A program made the translations under genes and the position numbers. This document shows, in pieces, positions 30,912 to 40,813 of a DNA stretch of 40,813 nucleotides (positions are counted from its first letter, which is position 1; each line of letters begins with the position of its first letter). The stretch is from Saccoglossus kowalevskii (taxonomy: Eukaryota; Hemichordata; Enteropneusta; Harrimaniidae): positions 14,715 through 55,527 of the forward strand of contig NW_003112979.1 of NCBI RefSeq assembly GCF_000003605.2, given 5' to 3'. The notes under the pieces were generated by a model. It saw only the letters and a program-made list of their open reading frames with translations. It had not been told where the DNA came from and searched no databases.

Positions 30912-31140
30912 ATTATTAATCCTCGAGGCCCTGACCTGACTCGTTGCACTAATGACCAATGGAACATTTCGTGCATAATAGAACATATGATTAAGACTTG
31001 GTATTATTAATCTATAAAGCTTTGAGCTTGAGTCGCTGGGAAGATTGTTATATCTGTAACTATGACTGAATATTATTAATCCTTGAGGCTCTGACTTGAA
31101 TTACTGCGTTAATGAGCAATGGGACATTTGTTACATATAG
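30912..31140. repeat. Degenerate three-copy tandem segment, unit about 70-90 bp
   Basis: Copies begin ATTATTAAT at about 30912, 31002 and 31071. The first and third share GAGGC, CTGAC, TAATGA and CAATGG-x-ACATTT in order. The middle copy is shorter and more diverged. Confidence 0.5.
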
Positions 31141-32055
31141 CTAATGTCATACTATAGAATACTATATTAAATGAAAGTAAACATTACTGCATGCATGCAT
31201 AAACCGACGAACACCTAAGGCACTAAACTCCCCGTCACGTTTTTCGTTAGGCTTTTCATTTCAAAATGTATTTTTTGACAATTTGGATTGATTTTGGCAT
31301 TTCGGTCCGTGTACTATTTCGCCTATATTGCGTATTGCGATTGGAATAATGTACAATTATTTCCTTTGTAGTTCAGTATTTTTGACAGAAGGATGTATAT
31401 TGAATGCCAGTCTGGTGACCTCCGTGTATTTTTGTTTTGTTTTATTCATCGAACACGAAAAGTCCATGCTCAGCGTGTCCAGACTGGAATCAGCCTACTG
31501 ATTCACCCCAAAAGCCTCATAAGTAAATAGATTTCTAACACTGTTGAAAAAGTTAAAGGGAATAGAGTTACCCAAGCTCGGAGAATGATCTATTGTGGTC
31601 TACCCATATGGTTTTTCCATTTTGTGACTAGAGTCACCTAACGAGAGTAAATGTATCTTGCTCGCCACTAAAATGGACCCAAGAATTTAGGTTTGCAAGG
31701 TAGTGCAATAGAATTAAATGATTCACATGACTTGGTTCTGCCACCAAAATTAACTTAGTTTGCGATTCTCAAATTGCATGGGCTACTGTAGTGATACGTA
31801 TTGAGTTCATATTGATATGCTTCTGCCAAAATTACTATGTTATGTCAAGCACAGTGAAAAGTATTTTGGGAGCAATTGGCTATAGACACATACACTTGTG
31901 CACATGCGCAGTTAAGTTGTTCACGGTTATTATTCACAGATTTATGTGTACTGAGATTATTACTCTGGTGCCATGCTTATTGGTTACCAGCTTTCTCAAA
32001 CTAACTAATGTATGCTTCTATTTTGGTGACAATACTATATTGATAGATATGCAAT

Positions 32056-32163
32056 ACATAATATCATTATACATCTATCACTGTAACGCCACAAGTTACA
32101 GCGTGCCGTAATTTTGCAGTATTTTACCATATTAGGAAATGCGAATTCCAAATATGGAACAAT
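32056..32163 (+). repeat. Dispersed element copy B, truncated
   Basis: Runs from CATTATACATCTATCAC through ACGCCACAAGTTACAGCG and CCATATTAGGAAATGCG to a point shortly after AATATGGAA. It lacks the right third present in the copies at 5391 and 35441. Confidence 0.75.
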
Positions 32164-35100
32164 AGGTCAGAGATGTCAGCGAGAAGAAAATTTAGATCAA
32201 GTGCAGTGTTGTGACACATATTTTCACGTTTAGCGCGCTGTGGCAGCATGTTCTAATCCTTGACAAGTAAAACCCCGTCATTGTGAGCAGGTTTTCATTA
32301 TGTGAGATGATATAAAGGTAATGTATTTCCAAAAACAGCGCCATCTTAAGTCTTCAATGAAATAAAAACAAGTAAATTCGGTAAGTACTAGTAAGTGTGT
32401 ATATGACGATTCTGCATGCATATAATAGAACGCAAGCGAATTATAATTTACACTTTTCGGCTGAAAGCAAAAAATAAGCTGGCACTCATCTCATCTTTGT
32501 CTAAATCAACTGATAATATAATGTCAGCTGAATCACCGTCGTACTGGACGTGGTAAATATAGGAGTACCAAACAGCTTAATTCAGATAACGATAATGAGA
32601 AATAGCATATTTTGTACACAGGACATGCAAAATAAATCACGTCAGTCCTGCAGATTTAATCATGTCTTCCCTGGGCAAAACGCCCGTTAAAAACAAACTA
32701 GAGAAATATTCCTAGAGGTTCTGTGTTCGCAAATAATATTAATCTGAAAGGTTCGTGCGTTTTTTGCTAGTCTAGTCTAGTCATCTGCCACTTGTGAAAC
32801 AACAACTTTTTTCTACTGCCATTTGTAGTTCTGGCTTATATGTAACGCGTCAATCCATTAGGTAGTATTTGAACGTGACTACCGAATTAATAATAGTATC
32901 AAATCAGAGAACGTTTTTCCCCTACGGCCATCAACATTATTTATATTACTTTTCACGAAATAAATATAGCATTAAGTAGGTAAACGGACACATTGCTATA
33001 TGTTTTGACACAAGAGATCCCTCTAAATGCATCACGTTTTCAAATAAAGACTTTGAATCACAATATATTATATTCGCAATGCATCATGGTCGATGCTATA
33101 TATATTTCCCTGGTTGTAAGGCACTCTTGAACTCAATGTAATTACGTAATTTAGGTTTCAAGGACGTATTTGCTTTCGAAAGCTGTTTCTGTGTGTCAGA
33201 GACAAATTCAGAAAGAAAAACGTATTTGCTACCTAGTCTGGTTATATTGAATATTCACCAATAACTACGATTACGTCACGGTACTATCATTTTCTATGTA
33301 TTAAATGTTCTATGCTTGGCGGTCTCAATGCACTGATTCAAATACACTCTTTGTGATGCTATACAAGTTTAAAACCAAAGACACGAGGGACTTGTGTTTA
33401 TGATCGTCAATGCATAATGAAAAATGTGTATTCCGTATGTTTAAATGTGTAAGCCTGACCAACATATTTACACGATATCACATGTCCTACATGCTGGATT
33501 GATTTTACTCTTTTATAAATTAGATTATACACTGCTTTCTATGTCGCATGAACACGAACATGTAACACGATCATAGTGGCATATGTTGTTCTCATTATTA
33601 ATTGAACGCACGCGCTTTGTACGGTTCTCAAGCTAATGTGCATTGATCTTGTCTTTTCATGATTGTGGTACACGACAGTATCCTCACTACTCTTCCGTCA
33701 ACATCCGCATTTCGTTTCATATACACTTTCATTTAATGATGTATGTTTTCAACATAGCCTTCAAGTAATTCACGATGTATGATTGTACGTAAATTATGCT
33801 GTCAATCTACTTGGAGACGATGTCACTTGCGTCGGAACGGATATGACTACTGATCATTGGAGTAGCGACGGAAACTCGTGGCACTCTTCAAAAGCAGTAT
33901 TATTTATGTATACCTCGCGATGCATCCAGGGTCCTTTAATGGATCGAGATTGAATGTCCACCAAATGATGAATTGATATCCCAGAGGGAGGATTACTTCG
34001 CGGTATATCTCAACAACAATTGTGTATGCGTCATAAACTCGAATTTATTAGACTTTTGATAGCAACGCAATGGATATTAAAATTCGGCGATACTGTTCTT
34101 AAAATACCTCTGGTATGAATTATTATTATTATTATTAAGAATCTCTCCATCCTCAATGAGTGTTAAGGATAAATCACCAGGAGTGATAGTTGGGCACAGT
34201 TGCAATTTCCTCTTTAACGTGGCTCAGTTATGACAAAGTAGTGCATACGTTTGGTTCCAGTGAGCTCTGCAAAAGTATAGGCATTGAACGCAATGGCGCT
34301 TGAAATAACTGCTATTCCTATTAACCGAGGAGCAATCAACATCAGCGTTATTAGGCGTTAATAAAACTGGCAATAATGCTATTCTCGTGTTTTGAAGTTG
34401 TCACAGTTATCAATCGGTCAATAATTTAACTGTACGTTTGAATGCTGCGTCATGTTATACGCGTTATTGTGTTGAGGAATATACAACTTATTGGAGCTAT
34501 ATGGCATTTTATTCATCCATTACATTCAATCATGCATCATATTTGCAATATTAGACACCGAGCTCGCTGAAATGAATGAATCGTTGGTTTATACTAGCTA
34601 TAAACAATGGGGATAAGCTGCAAACACTTGGCTACGGGATATTATGTGATAGTTACATTAAAACATCAAAGTAACCTTTGGTCATTGAGAAAACTTTCAT
34701 ACTGTATGACCTACGCGTTGATCGCTTTTTATATTCTATAAATCGGCATAGGATATCAATGTTTATGCAGGTTAGACACGATATGGTGTCACTGAATGCA
34801 CACATACTGAGCATATCTATATTTAGCAAAATTATGTACGGTAAAAACAGAAGCCATGCTATTCAATGACGTCGATATTCCAGCTGAGTAATCAAATTTA
34901 ACCAATTACAAACCACGTTGTTTTCTATTTATTTCCGAACAGCGGTGTATAACAAAAAAGCCAACCATAAAAACGGCTGGATACCATCTCACTATTTTTA
35001 CCCAAAGGCCACTTTTCAAGAAATAGCTTGTTGTTTGTTACTCGTTTAATAATTACTGTGCATCACATGTTCAATGTCAATCATGGAGGTCCTATCCTTA

Positions 35101-35426
35101 TACCACCTTTTTCTGTTTCCAATTGATATGATACACGATATTACTTATGCGAGTGCCTAGTGTCAGTGTTACAATATACTATCTCGCGTTACTATATATA
35201 TAGTCTACATACATCATCATTTAAAGTGAACTTAATATCTCGAAAACAAACAAACAATGAACATTGTTTATTTAAACTGTTCAAACTGCATTATTTACAT
35301 ACTGTAGGGTCATAACAATTTATGTTACGATATATATTAACTTCGTGGAACCTGTTCAAATCCATGTAAATGTTTTTCTTTTATTTACTTCAACATTTTT
35401 ACTGTTCCAGTATCATATATCATAAC

Positions 35427-35645
35427 GTTAAATACTTAGTAGTGTTATACATCTGTCACCATAACGTCATAAGTTACAACGTGCCGTAATGTTGCGGTAT
35501 TTTACGGGGTATTTTCGTCTTACCATCTTAGAAAATGCGAATTCCAAATAATGAATGATTACGCGCGTAAGCGTCTCCTATTAATAAAACAAACATGGCT
35601 CCCACCAGGGTTTGACCGGACTCCACACATGGAAAGTTCGCTGAT
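35427..35645 (+). repeat. Dispersed element copy C, full length
   Basis: Begins near AATACTTAGTAGTG and continues ATACATCTGTCACCATAACG, then CGTGCCGTAATGTTGCGG, GGAATTCG-like and CGCGTAAGCG blocks, AACAAACATGGCT and AGTTCGCTGAT. It is about 210 bp with no coding capacity. It abuts a large minisatellite. Confidence 0.75.
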
Positions 35646-35750
35646 TATGCACTCAGACAGTACGCCGCGCATCGACCTCCGCTGCGCCGCGTTGGTCGAT
35701 ACACCAGCTGTAGTGCCTTTGTGCAGACTTTGAGGTATCCTCGTAACAAC

Positions 35751-37683
35751 CTCATATTATATATCTAATGATAAATACCTTGTATTATACATCTATTGGT
35801 AAATACCTAGTATTAGAAATCTAATGGTAAATGCCTAGTATTACACATCTAATGGTAAATACCTAGTATTATACATCTAATGGTAAGTACCTAGTAGTAT
35901 ACATCTATTGGTACATACCTAGTATTAGAAATCTAATGGTAAATACCTAGTAGTATACATCTAATGGTAAATACCTAGTAGTATACATCTATTGGTACAT
36001 ACCTAGTATTATATATCTAATGATAAATACCTAGTATTATACATGTATTGGTAAATACCTAGTATGAGAAATATAATGGTAAATACCTAGTATTATACAT
36101 CTATTGGTACATACCTAGTATTGTACATCTATTGGTACATACCTAGTAGTATACATCTATTGGTACATACCTAGTAGTATACATCTAATGGTAAATACCT
36201 AGTTTTATACATCTATTGGTACATACCTAGTATTGTACATCTATTGGTACATACCTAGTATTATACATCTATTGGTACATACCTAGTATTATACATCTAT
36301 TGGTACATACCTAGTATTGTACATCTAATGGTAAATACCTAGTATTATACATCTAATGGTAAGTACCTAGTATTAACATCTATTGGTACATACCTAGTAG
36401 TATACATCTAATGGTAAATACCTAGTATTAACATCTATTGGTACATACCTAGTAGTATACATCTATTGGTACATACCTAGTAGTATACATCTATTGGTAC
36501 ATACATAGTAGTATAAATCTAATGGTAAATACCTAGTATTAACATCTATTGGTACATACCTAGTAGTATACATCTAATGGTAAATACCTAGTATTAACAT
36601 CTATTGGTACATACCTAGTATTATACATCTATTGGTACATACCTAGTATTACACATCTAATGGTAAGTACCTAGTATTATACATCTATTGGTACATACCT
36701 AGTAGTATACATCTAATGGTAAATACCTAGTATTAACATATATTGGTAAATACCTAGTAGTATACATCTATTGGTACATACCTAGTATTAACATCTATTG
36801 GTAAATACCTAGTATTACACATCTAATGGTACATACATAGTATTACACATCTAATGGTAAGTACCTAGTATTATACATCTAATGGTAAATACCTAGTAGT
36901 ATACATCTATTGGTAAGTACCTAGTATTATACATCTATTGTTAAATACCTAGTATTACACATCTAATGGTAAATACATAGTATTACACATCTAATGGTAA
37001 ATACCTAGTATTATAAATCTAATGATAAATACCTAGTATTACACATCTAATGGTAAATACATAGTATTATACATCTAATGGTAAATACCTAGTATTATAC
37101 ATCTATTGTTAAATACCTAGTATTACACATCTAATGGTAAATACATAGTATTACACATCTAATGGCAAATACCTAGTATTATAAATCTAATGATAAATAC
37201 CTAGTATTACACATATAATGGTAAATATATAGTATTACACATCTAATGGTAAATACCTAGTAGTATACATCTAATGGTAAATACCTAGTAGTATACATCT
37301 ATTGGTAAATACCTAGTATTACACATCTAATGGTAAATACATAGTATTACACATCTAATGGTAAATACCTAGTATTATAAATCTAATGATAAATACCTAG
37401 TATTACACATCTAATGGTAAATACATAGTATTACACATCTAATGGTAAATACCTAGTAGTATACATCTATTGGTAAATACATAGTATTACACATCTAATG
37501 GTAAAAATCTAGTATTATACATCTATTGTTAAATACCTAGTATTACACATCTAATGGTAAGTACCTAGTATTACACATCTAATGGTAAATACCTAGTATT
37601 ACACATCTAATGGTAAGTACCTAGTATTACACATCTAATGGTAAATACCTAGTATTACACATCTAATGGTAAGTACCTAGTAT
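35751..37683. repeat. 28-bp minisatellite array, about 69 monomers
   Basis: The monomer resembles ACCTAGTATTATACATCT followed by ATTGGTACAT or AATGGTAAAT, giving a 28-bp period. Variants alternate (TATTATAC, TAGTATAC, TATTACAC; a few 27-bp monomers with TATTAACATC). In the right part a marked variant, TTATAAATCT, recurs at 37011, 37179 and 37375. Those spacings are 168 and 196 bp, that is 6 and 7 monomers, which shows higher-order repetition. Confidence 0.95.
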
Positions 37684-38876
37684 ATTGTCTGCCATGATGC
37701 CAAAATTTCAATGTGCTTGCATAGACTACTATGATTACTGAGATTATTATTGCATTAAGGAGAAATTACACTACTTTATTATACATAACATATTATACAT
37801 TTATGATATATGAGATAAATATATTAATATACATTAGCTGGTACCCTGGGATGTACAGAGCACATACGATATAGTTATAATGTGTTTTGCTGGAAGGAAC
37901 TTTCAAGGATACATGGAAGGTCACTCGGCGTGAAACTCGTCACTTTTCACTGCGCACTGTTTTGCATGTGTACTCTTTGATCCTGATACTAGTAGCTATT
38001 GAATGACGTGACCCTCAATGTCATGTGAGACTAAGCCTCAGATGGCCGTTACAAGACGTTTATTGGTATATCAGTTTTTTTATCAGTATATCACATAGTT
38101 ATAGTATAATCATATATACACAATATTTTGTTTTAAACACGGAAATAAAAAATACAAGTTTGCTTTCATTGTACACGTGTAAAAACATTCAAATAAGAAC
38201 ATTTCTCTCACGATACACCATGTGACATCGCATATGCTTTTTTTAAAGTAGAATATTTTGTTCCTTTAATGTGAGTAATTTACGACGTGTTTTTCAACGT
38301 GTTTTTTTATTACGCAATAATATATATGCGCGTGCAATGTCGTAATTCAATGCACTAAATATATTTGGTGGGTATAACTCATTGAATACATGTAATGATG
38401 AAAATTTTTTTTGGCGACTAAATCTAATTCACAGAATACACACTACTTATACATTTGGCATACAGTGACTACATAAAGCAACTCGTATGCAATGTCAACG
38501 TAATCACTAAGACTCGCTTGCGATTTCAAATAAGTGAGATTGTTTTGTACAACCTGTATATACAACTGATGATTGGACATGAATAAAACAAGATTTGGAG
38601 AATGGGGAATGACATTTTAGTGAGAATGAGAATGTGTTTCCAATATTTTTGTTAATGGATCTATGACCCCTGGGAAAACAGCCTTGTATGTAATCAACAC
38701 CAATAATACTGGAATAATCACTGAATGTATAGCTTTCAGAAAATAACATACTTCAATGCCCATCCTCTATTATTTGTAAATATTTCAAGACACCTGCGTC
38801 AGACGTGCGCTGTCAATCAATGGAACATAGCTTCACATGTGCACTGTATATGACAGCTGATTCGTTACAGCGAGGA
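37684..38876. other. Intergenic DNA between the two satellite arrays
   Basis: AT-rich sequence with no supportable gene. An 80-codon minus-strand ORF at 38507-38749 lacks family resemblance and splice context. Confidence 0.45.
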
Positions 38877-39290
38877 ACGTAGTTTTTACTACAGCGTATC
38901 GCATAGTGTACACTAAATTATTACGTAGTTTTTACTACAGCGTATCGCATAGTGTACACTAAATTATTACGTAGTTTTTACTACAGCGTATCGCATAGTG
39001 TACACTAAATTATTACGTAGTTTTTACTACAGCGTATCGCATAGTGTAAACTAAATTATTACGTAGTTTTTACTACAGCGTATCGCATAGTGTACACTAA
39101 ATTATTACGTAGTTTTTACTACAGCGTATCGCATAGTGTACACTAAATTATTACGTAGTTTTTACTACAGCGTATCGCATAGTGTACACTAAATTATTAC
39201 GTAGTTTTTACTACAGCGTATCGCATAGTGTACACTAAATTATTACGTAGTTTTTACTACAGCGTATCGCATAGTGTACACTAAATTATT
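38877..39290. repeat. 46-bp satellite, 9 tandem copies
   Basis: Each monomer starts at ACGTAGTTTTTACTACAG, continues CGTATCGCATAGTGTACACT and ends AAATTATT. Starts are spaced exactly 46 bp (38877, 38923 and so on to 39245). Copies are almost identical; one has GTGTAAAC in place of GTGTACAC near 39046. Each monomer carries a hairpin (GTAGT-TTTT-ACTAC) and a perfect 12-bp palindrome (TAGTGTACACTA). Confidence 0.97.
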
Positions 39291-40591
39291 ACATCAGGGT
39301 TTCATTGTTAAACGAATAGAACAGTCATTCATAAAGTTTCAGGAAAGATACGGCGATATTGTACAGAAATACTCATCCCATCGACGTTTATTTGCGACGC
39401 CAAATGATGTTGCACGTTTATGTTACGCAAGTCTATGTCAATAACCATTGTTCTACAGTGTTGATAAAAATCCTAATATTTGAAAATAACAAATTTAATG
39501 ACACAAAATATATCAGATATGACTAAAATAGCATCACAAAAATTAAAAGAACGACACAAGATGAACTATGGATCCACAGCTAGTTAAACCAATGCCCCAT
39601 AAACACTTACTATTATTGCTCTATGTGGTTATCGCTCTTTTAAAATCTATTCTTCTAAAGTCACATACTAACTTCAGATTTGAATCAAACTATTTATGTT
39701 TCAGTCACTGTTACGAGGCGTTTTTTGCTCATTTGTATCTTGTTCATTGTAATTCTGACATTATCAAAAGTCCTTCCAGGATATGACTAAAGTGCTTGTG
39801 TAATTTCGTTTTTTCCCATTTCATTCATGAATGTTTTGAGGAAAGCAAAGCCGGAAGTATCCAACTAACGATTGATGTATATGTCTATACTCAGTTAATA
39901 TTGTCGGAATCGTCTTCTCGAATTTGAAATGACAAAGAACGACACTTGTTAAAGTAACTTTGAATGCCTAGTTATTAAAAAATAATAGCGATGTATGACT
40001 GAACGAAATTATATTCTGCGTCCTGCACAAATAAGTCTCGTTAGACAATCTAACCCTAAGTCTTGCATCATCGAGTGCAATTGGCATACCATCTTTTCAA
40101 GGTCTTAAATCAAATCCAGCTTGCATATAGGTTTTAATGGATGAGCAGGCGTGGAAGCTAATAAATAAATAAATACAAAACATTTGCAAGTGTTTAACAA
40201 AACGATGTTTACAGAATGATACTGAAATTGGACCACATAACAATGCATTGGAAGATATAGAACAGTTATTACATGTTTAGAATGTTGAATTGTTTTCCTC
40301 GTCAAAATAGATTCAATATAGAAACACAGCACTCGGAAGACAGGCCACGCTTTCTTCAACATCAATATTAACACTCAAAGCCATAATTTAGGCCTTATGC
40401 TGGCGTAGCTAAGGACATGGCGAGTTAGAAGGCATAGCATTTGATAACTATGTATCATTCATCATTTAGATTGAAATCTTACCAGGTCTTGCAGGTCACA
40501 AGGTTACGGTTGTAAAGTTTGAAAGCATTATGGGTTTGTGTAGGATGTTGAAGTAACTCGTGGATTAGTGGCGATTATAAAATAAATACAA
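39291..40591. other. Right-hand intergenic DNA
   Basis: No supportable exon, RNA gene or array. A short AATAAATAAATA run occurs near 40160. The open frames at 39568-39786 and 40105-40374 show no family motif or splice context. Confidence 0.45.
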
Positions 40592-40753
40592 TTATTATAC
40601 ATCTGTCACCGTAACGCCATACGTTACAGCGTGCCGTAATTTTGCGGTATTTTACGGGGTATTTTCATCCTACCATATTAGGAAATGCTAATTCCAAATA
40701 TGGAATTATAACGCGCGTAAGCGTCTTCTAATAATACAAAGAAGTTCGCTGAT
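40592..40753 (+). repeat. Dispersed element copy D, internally deleted
   Basis: Runs from TTATTATACATCTGTCACCG through CGTGCCGTAATTTTGCGG, TTACGGGGTATTTTCATCC and ACGCGCGTAAGCGTC to AGTTCGCTGAT. It lacks the AACAAACATGGCT block found in copies A and C. Confidence 0.75.
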
Positions 40754-40813
40754 TTCGGCATTCCCATGATGTATCCTTGGTAGGAAAAGATGTATAATAA
40801 TAAGGTTATTACG

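Larger units (their letters stand above)
29761..35426. other. Gene-poor intergenic region
   Basis: About 5.7 kb without a supportable exon. It holds a simple TTG/TTA repeat at 30721-30755, a degenerate triplicated segment at 30912-31140 and a truncated dispersed element at 32056-32163. Short open frames such as 31791-32111 overlap that element and do not look coding. Confidence 0.5.

Noticed and set aside
33830-34030. Minus-strand 40-codon frame (IVVEIYREVILPLGYQ...)
   Set aside because: It is short, has no convincing acceptor or donor, and is not recognisable.
35751-37683. CRISPR-like regular repeats
   Set aside because: The 28-bp units are directly adjacent with no unique spacers, and the genome is eukaryotic; this is a minisatellite.
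38507-38749. 80-codon minus-strand ORF with ATG
   Set aside because: No family resemblance, no splice partners and no signal peptide. This length is expected by chance in several kilobases of intergenic DNA.

Overview
The window is eukaryotic and most likely comes from an invertebrate animal. Genes are split by GT-AG introns (one GC-AG), the sequence is AT-rich, exons are short and carry AATAAA signals, and much of the DNA is low-copy repeats and tandem arrays. A neurexophilin/NXPE-family gene next to cholinesterase-like carboxylesterases would suit an invertebrate deuterostome such as an acorn worm or lancelet. The species assignment is inference; the sequence alone does not prove it.

Layout. 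At the left edge is the 3' terminal exon of an unrecognised plus-strand gene (1729-1815), then gene-poor DNA. From 3930 to 5532 lies a composite repeat: the two ends of a dispersed element enclose a ~290-bp dimeric tandem repeat and a 2 x 197-bp repeat. A five-exon minus-strand NXPE gene follows (9066 down to 5951, predicted 640 aa). After a 4.3-kb head-to-head intergenic region come two tandem plus-strand carboxylesterase/cholinesterase-like genes with the same nine-exon structure: copy 1 (13396-19718) and copy 2 (22159-29756, predicted 667 aa). From 29757 to the end I find no convincing gene. That part holds more copies of the dispersed element, a ~1.9-kb array of a 28-bp minisatellite (35751-37683) and a 9 x 46-bp satellite (38877-39290).

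How the genes relate. The two esterases are clearly a tandem duplication. Splice phases are the same throughout, and exons 3, 4 and 8 have the same length in both copies. Both encode a signal peptide, an esterase domain with a readable Ser-Glu-His triad, an unusually large cysteine loop with clustered N-glycosylation sequons, and a hydrophobic C-terminus that suggests a GPI anchor. Copy 1 has an in-frame TAA 18 codons before its catalytic serine while the rest of the gene looks intact, so it is a young pseudogene, a null allele or an assembly error. The NXPE protein is a predicted signal-anchored Golgi or secreted protein. No operon-like or pathway link between it and the esterases can be seen.

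Exon boundaries were worked out by hand from splice motifs, reading-frame phase and comparison of the paralogues. The total coding length of the NXPE gene (1923 nt) and of esterase copy 2 (2004 nt) is divisible by three. I saw no CRISPR array, rRNA or convincing tRNA, and nothing that amounts to a new biological system. The most notable signals are the interrupted esterase, the enlarged cysteine loop, and a minisatellite whose monomer matches the left boundary of a dispersed repeat.
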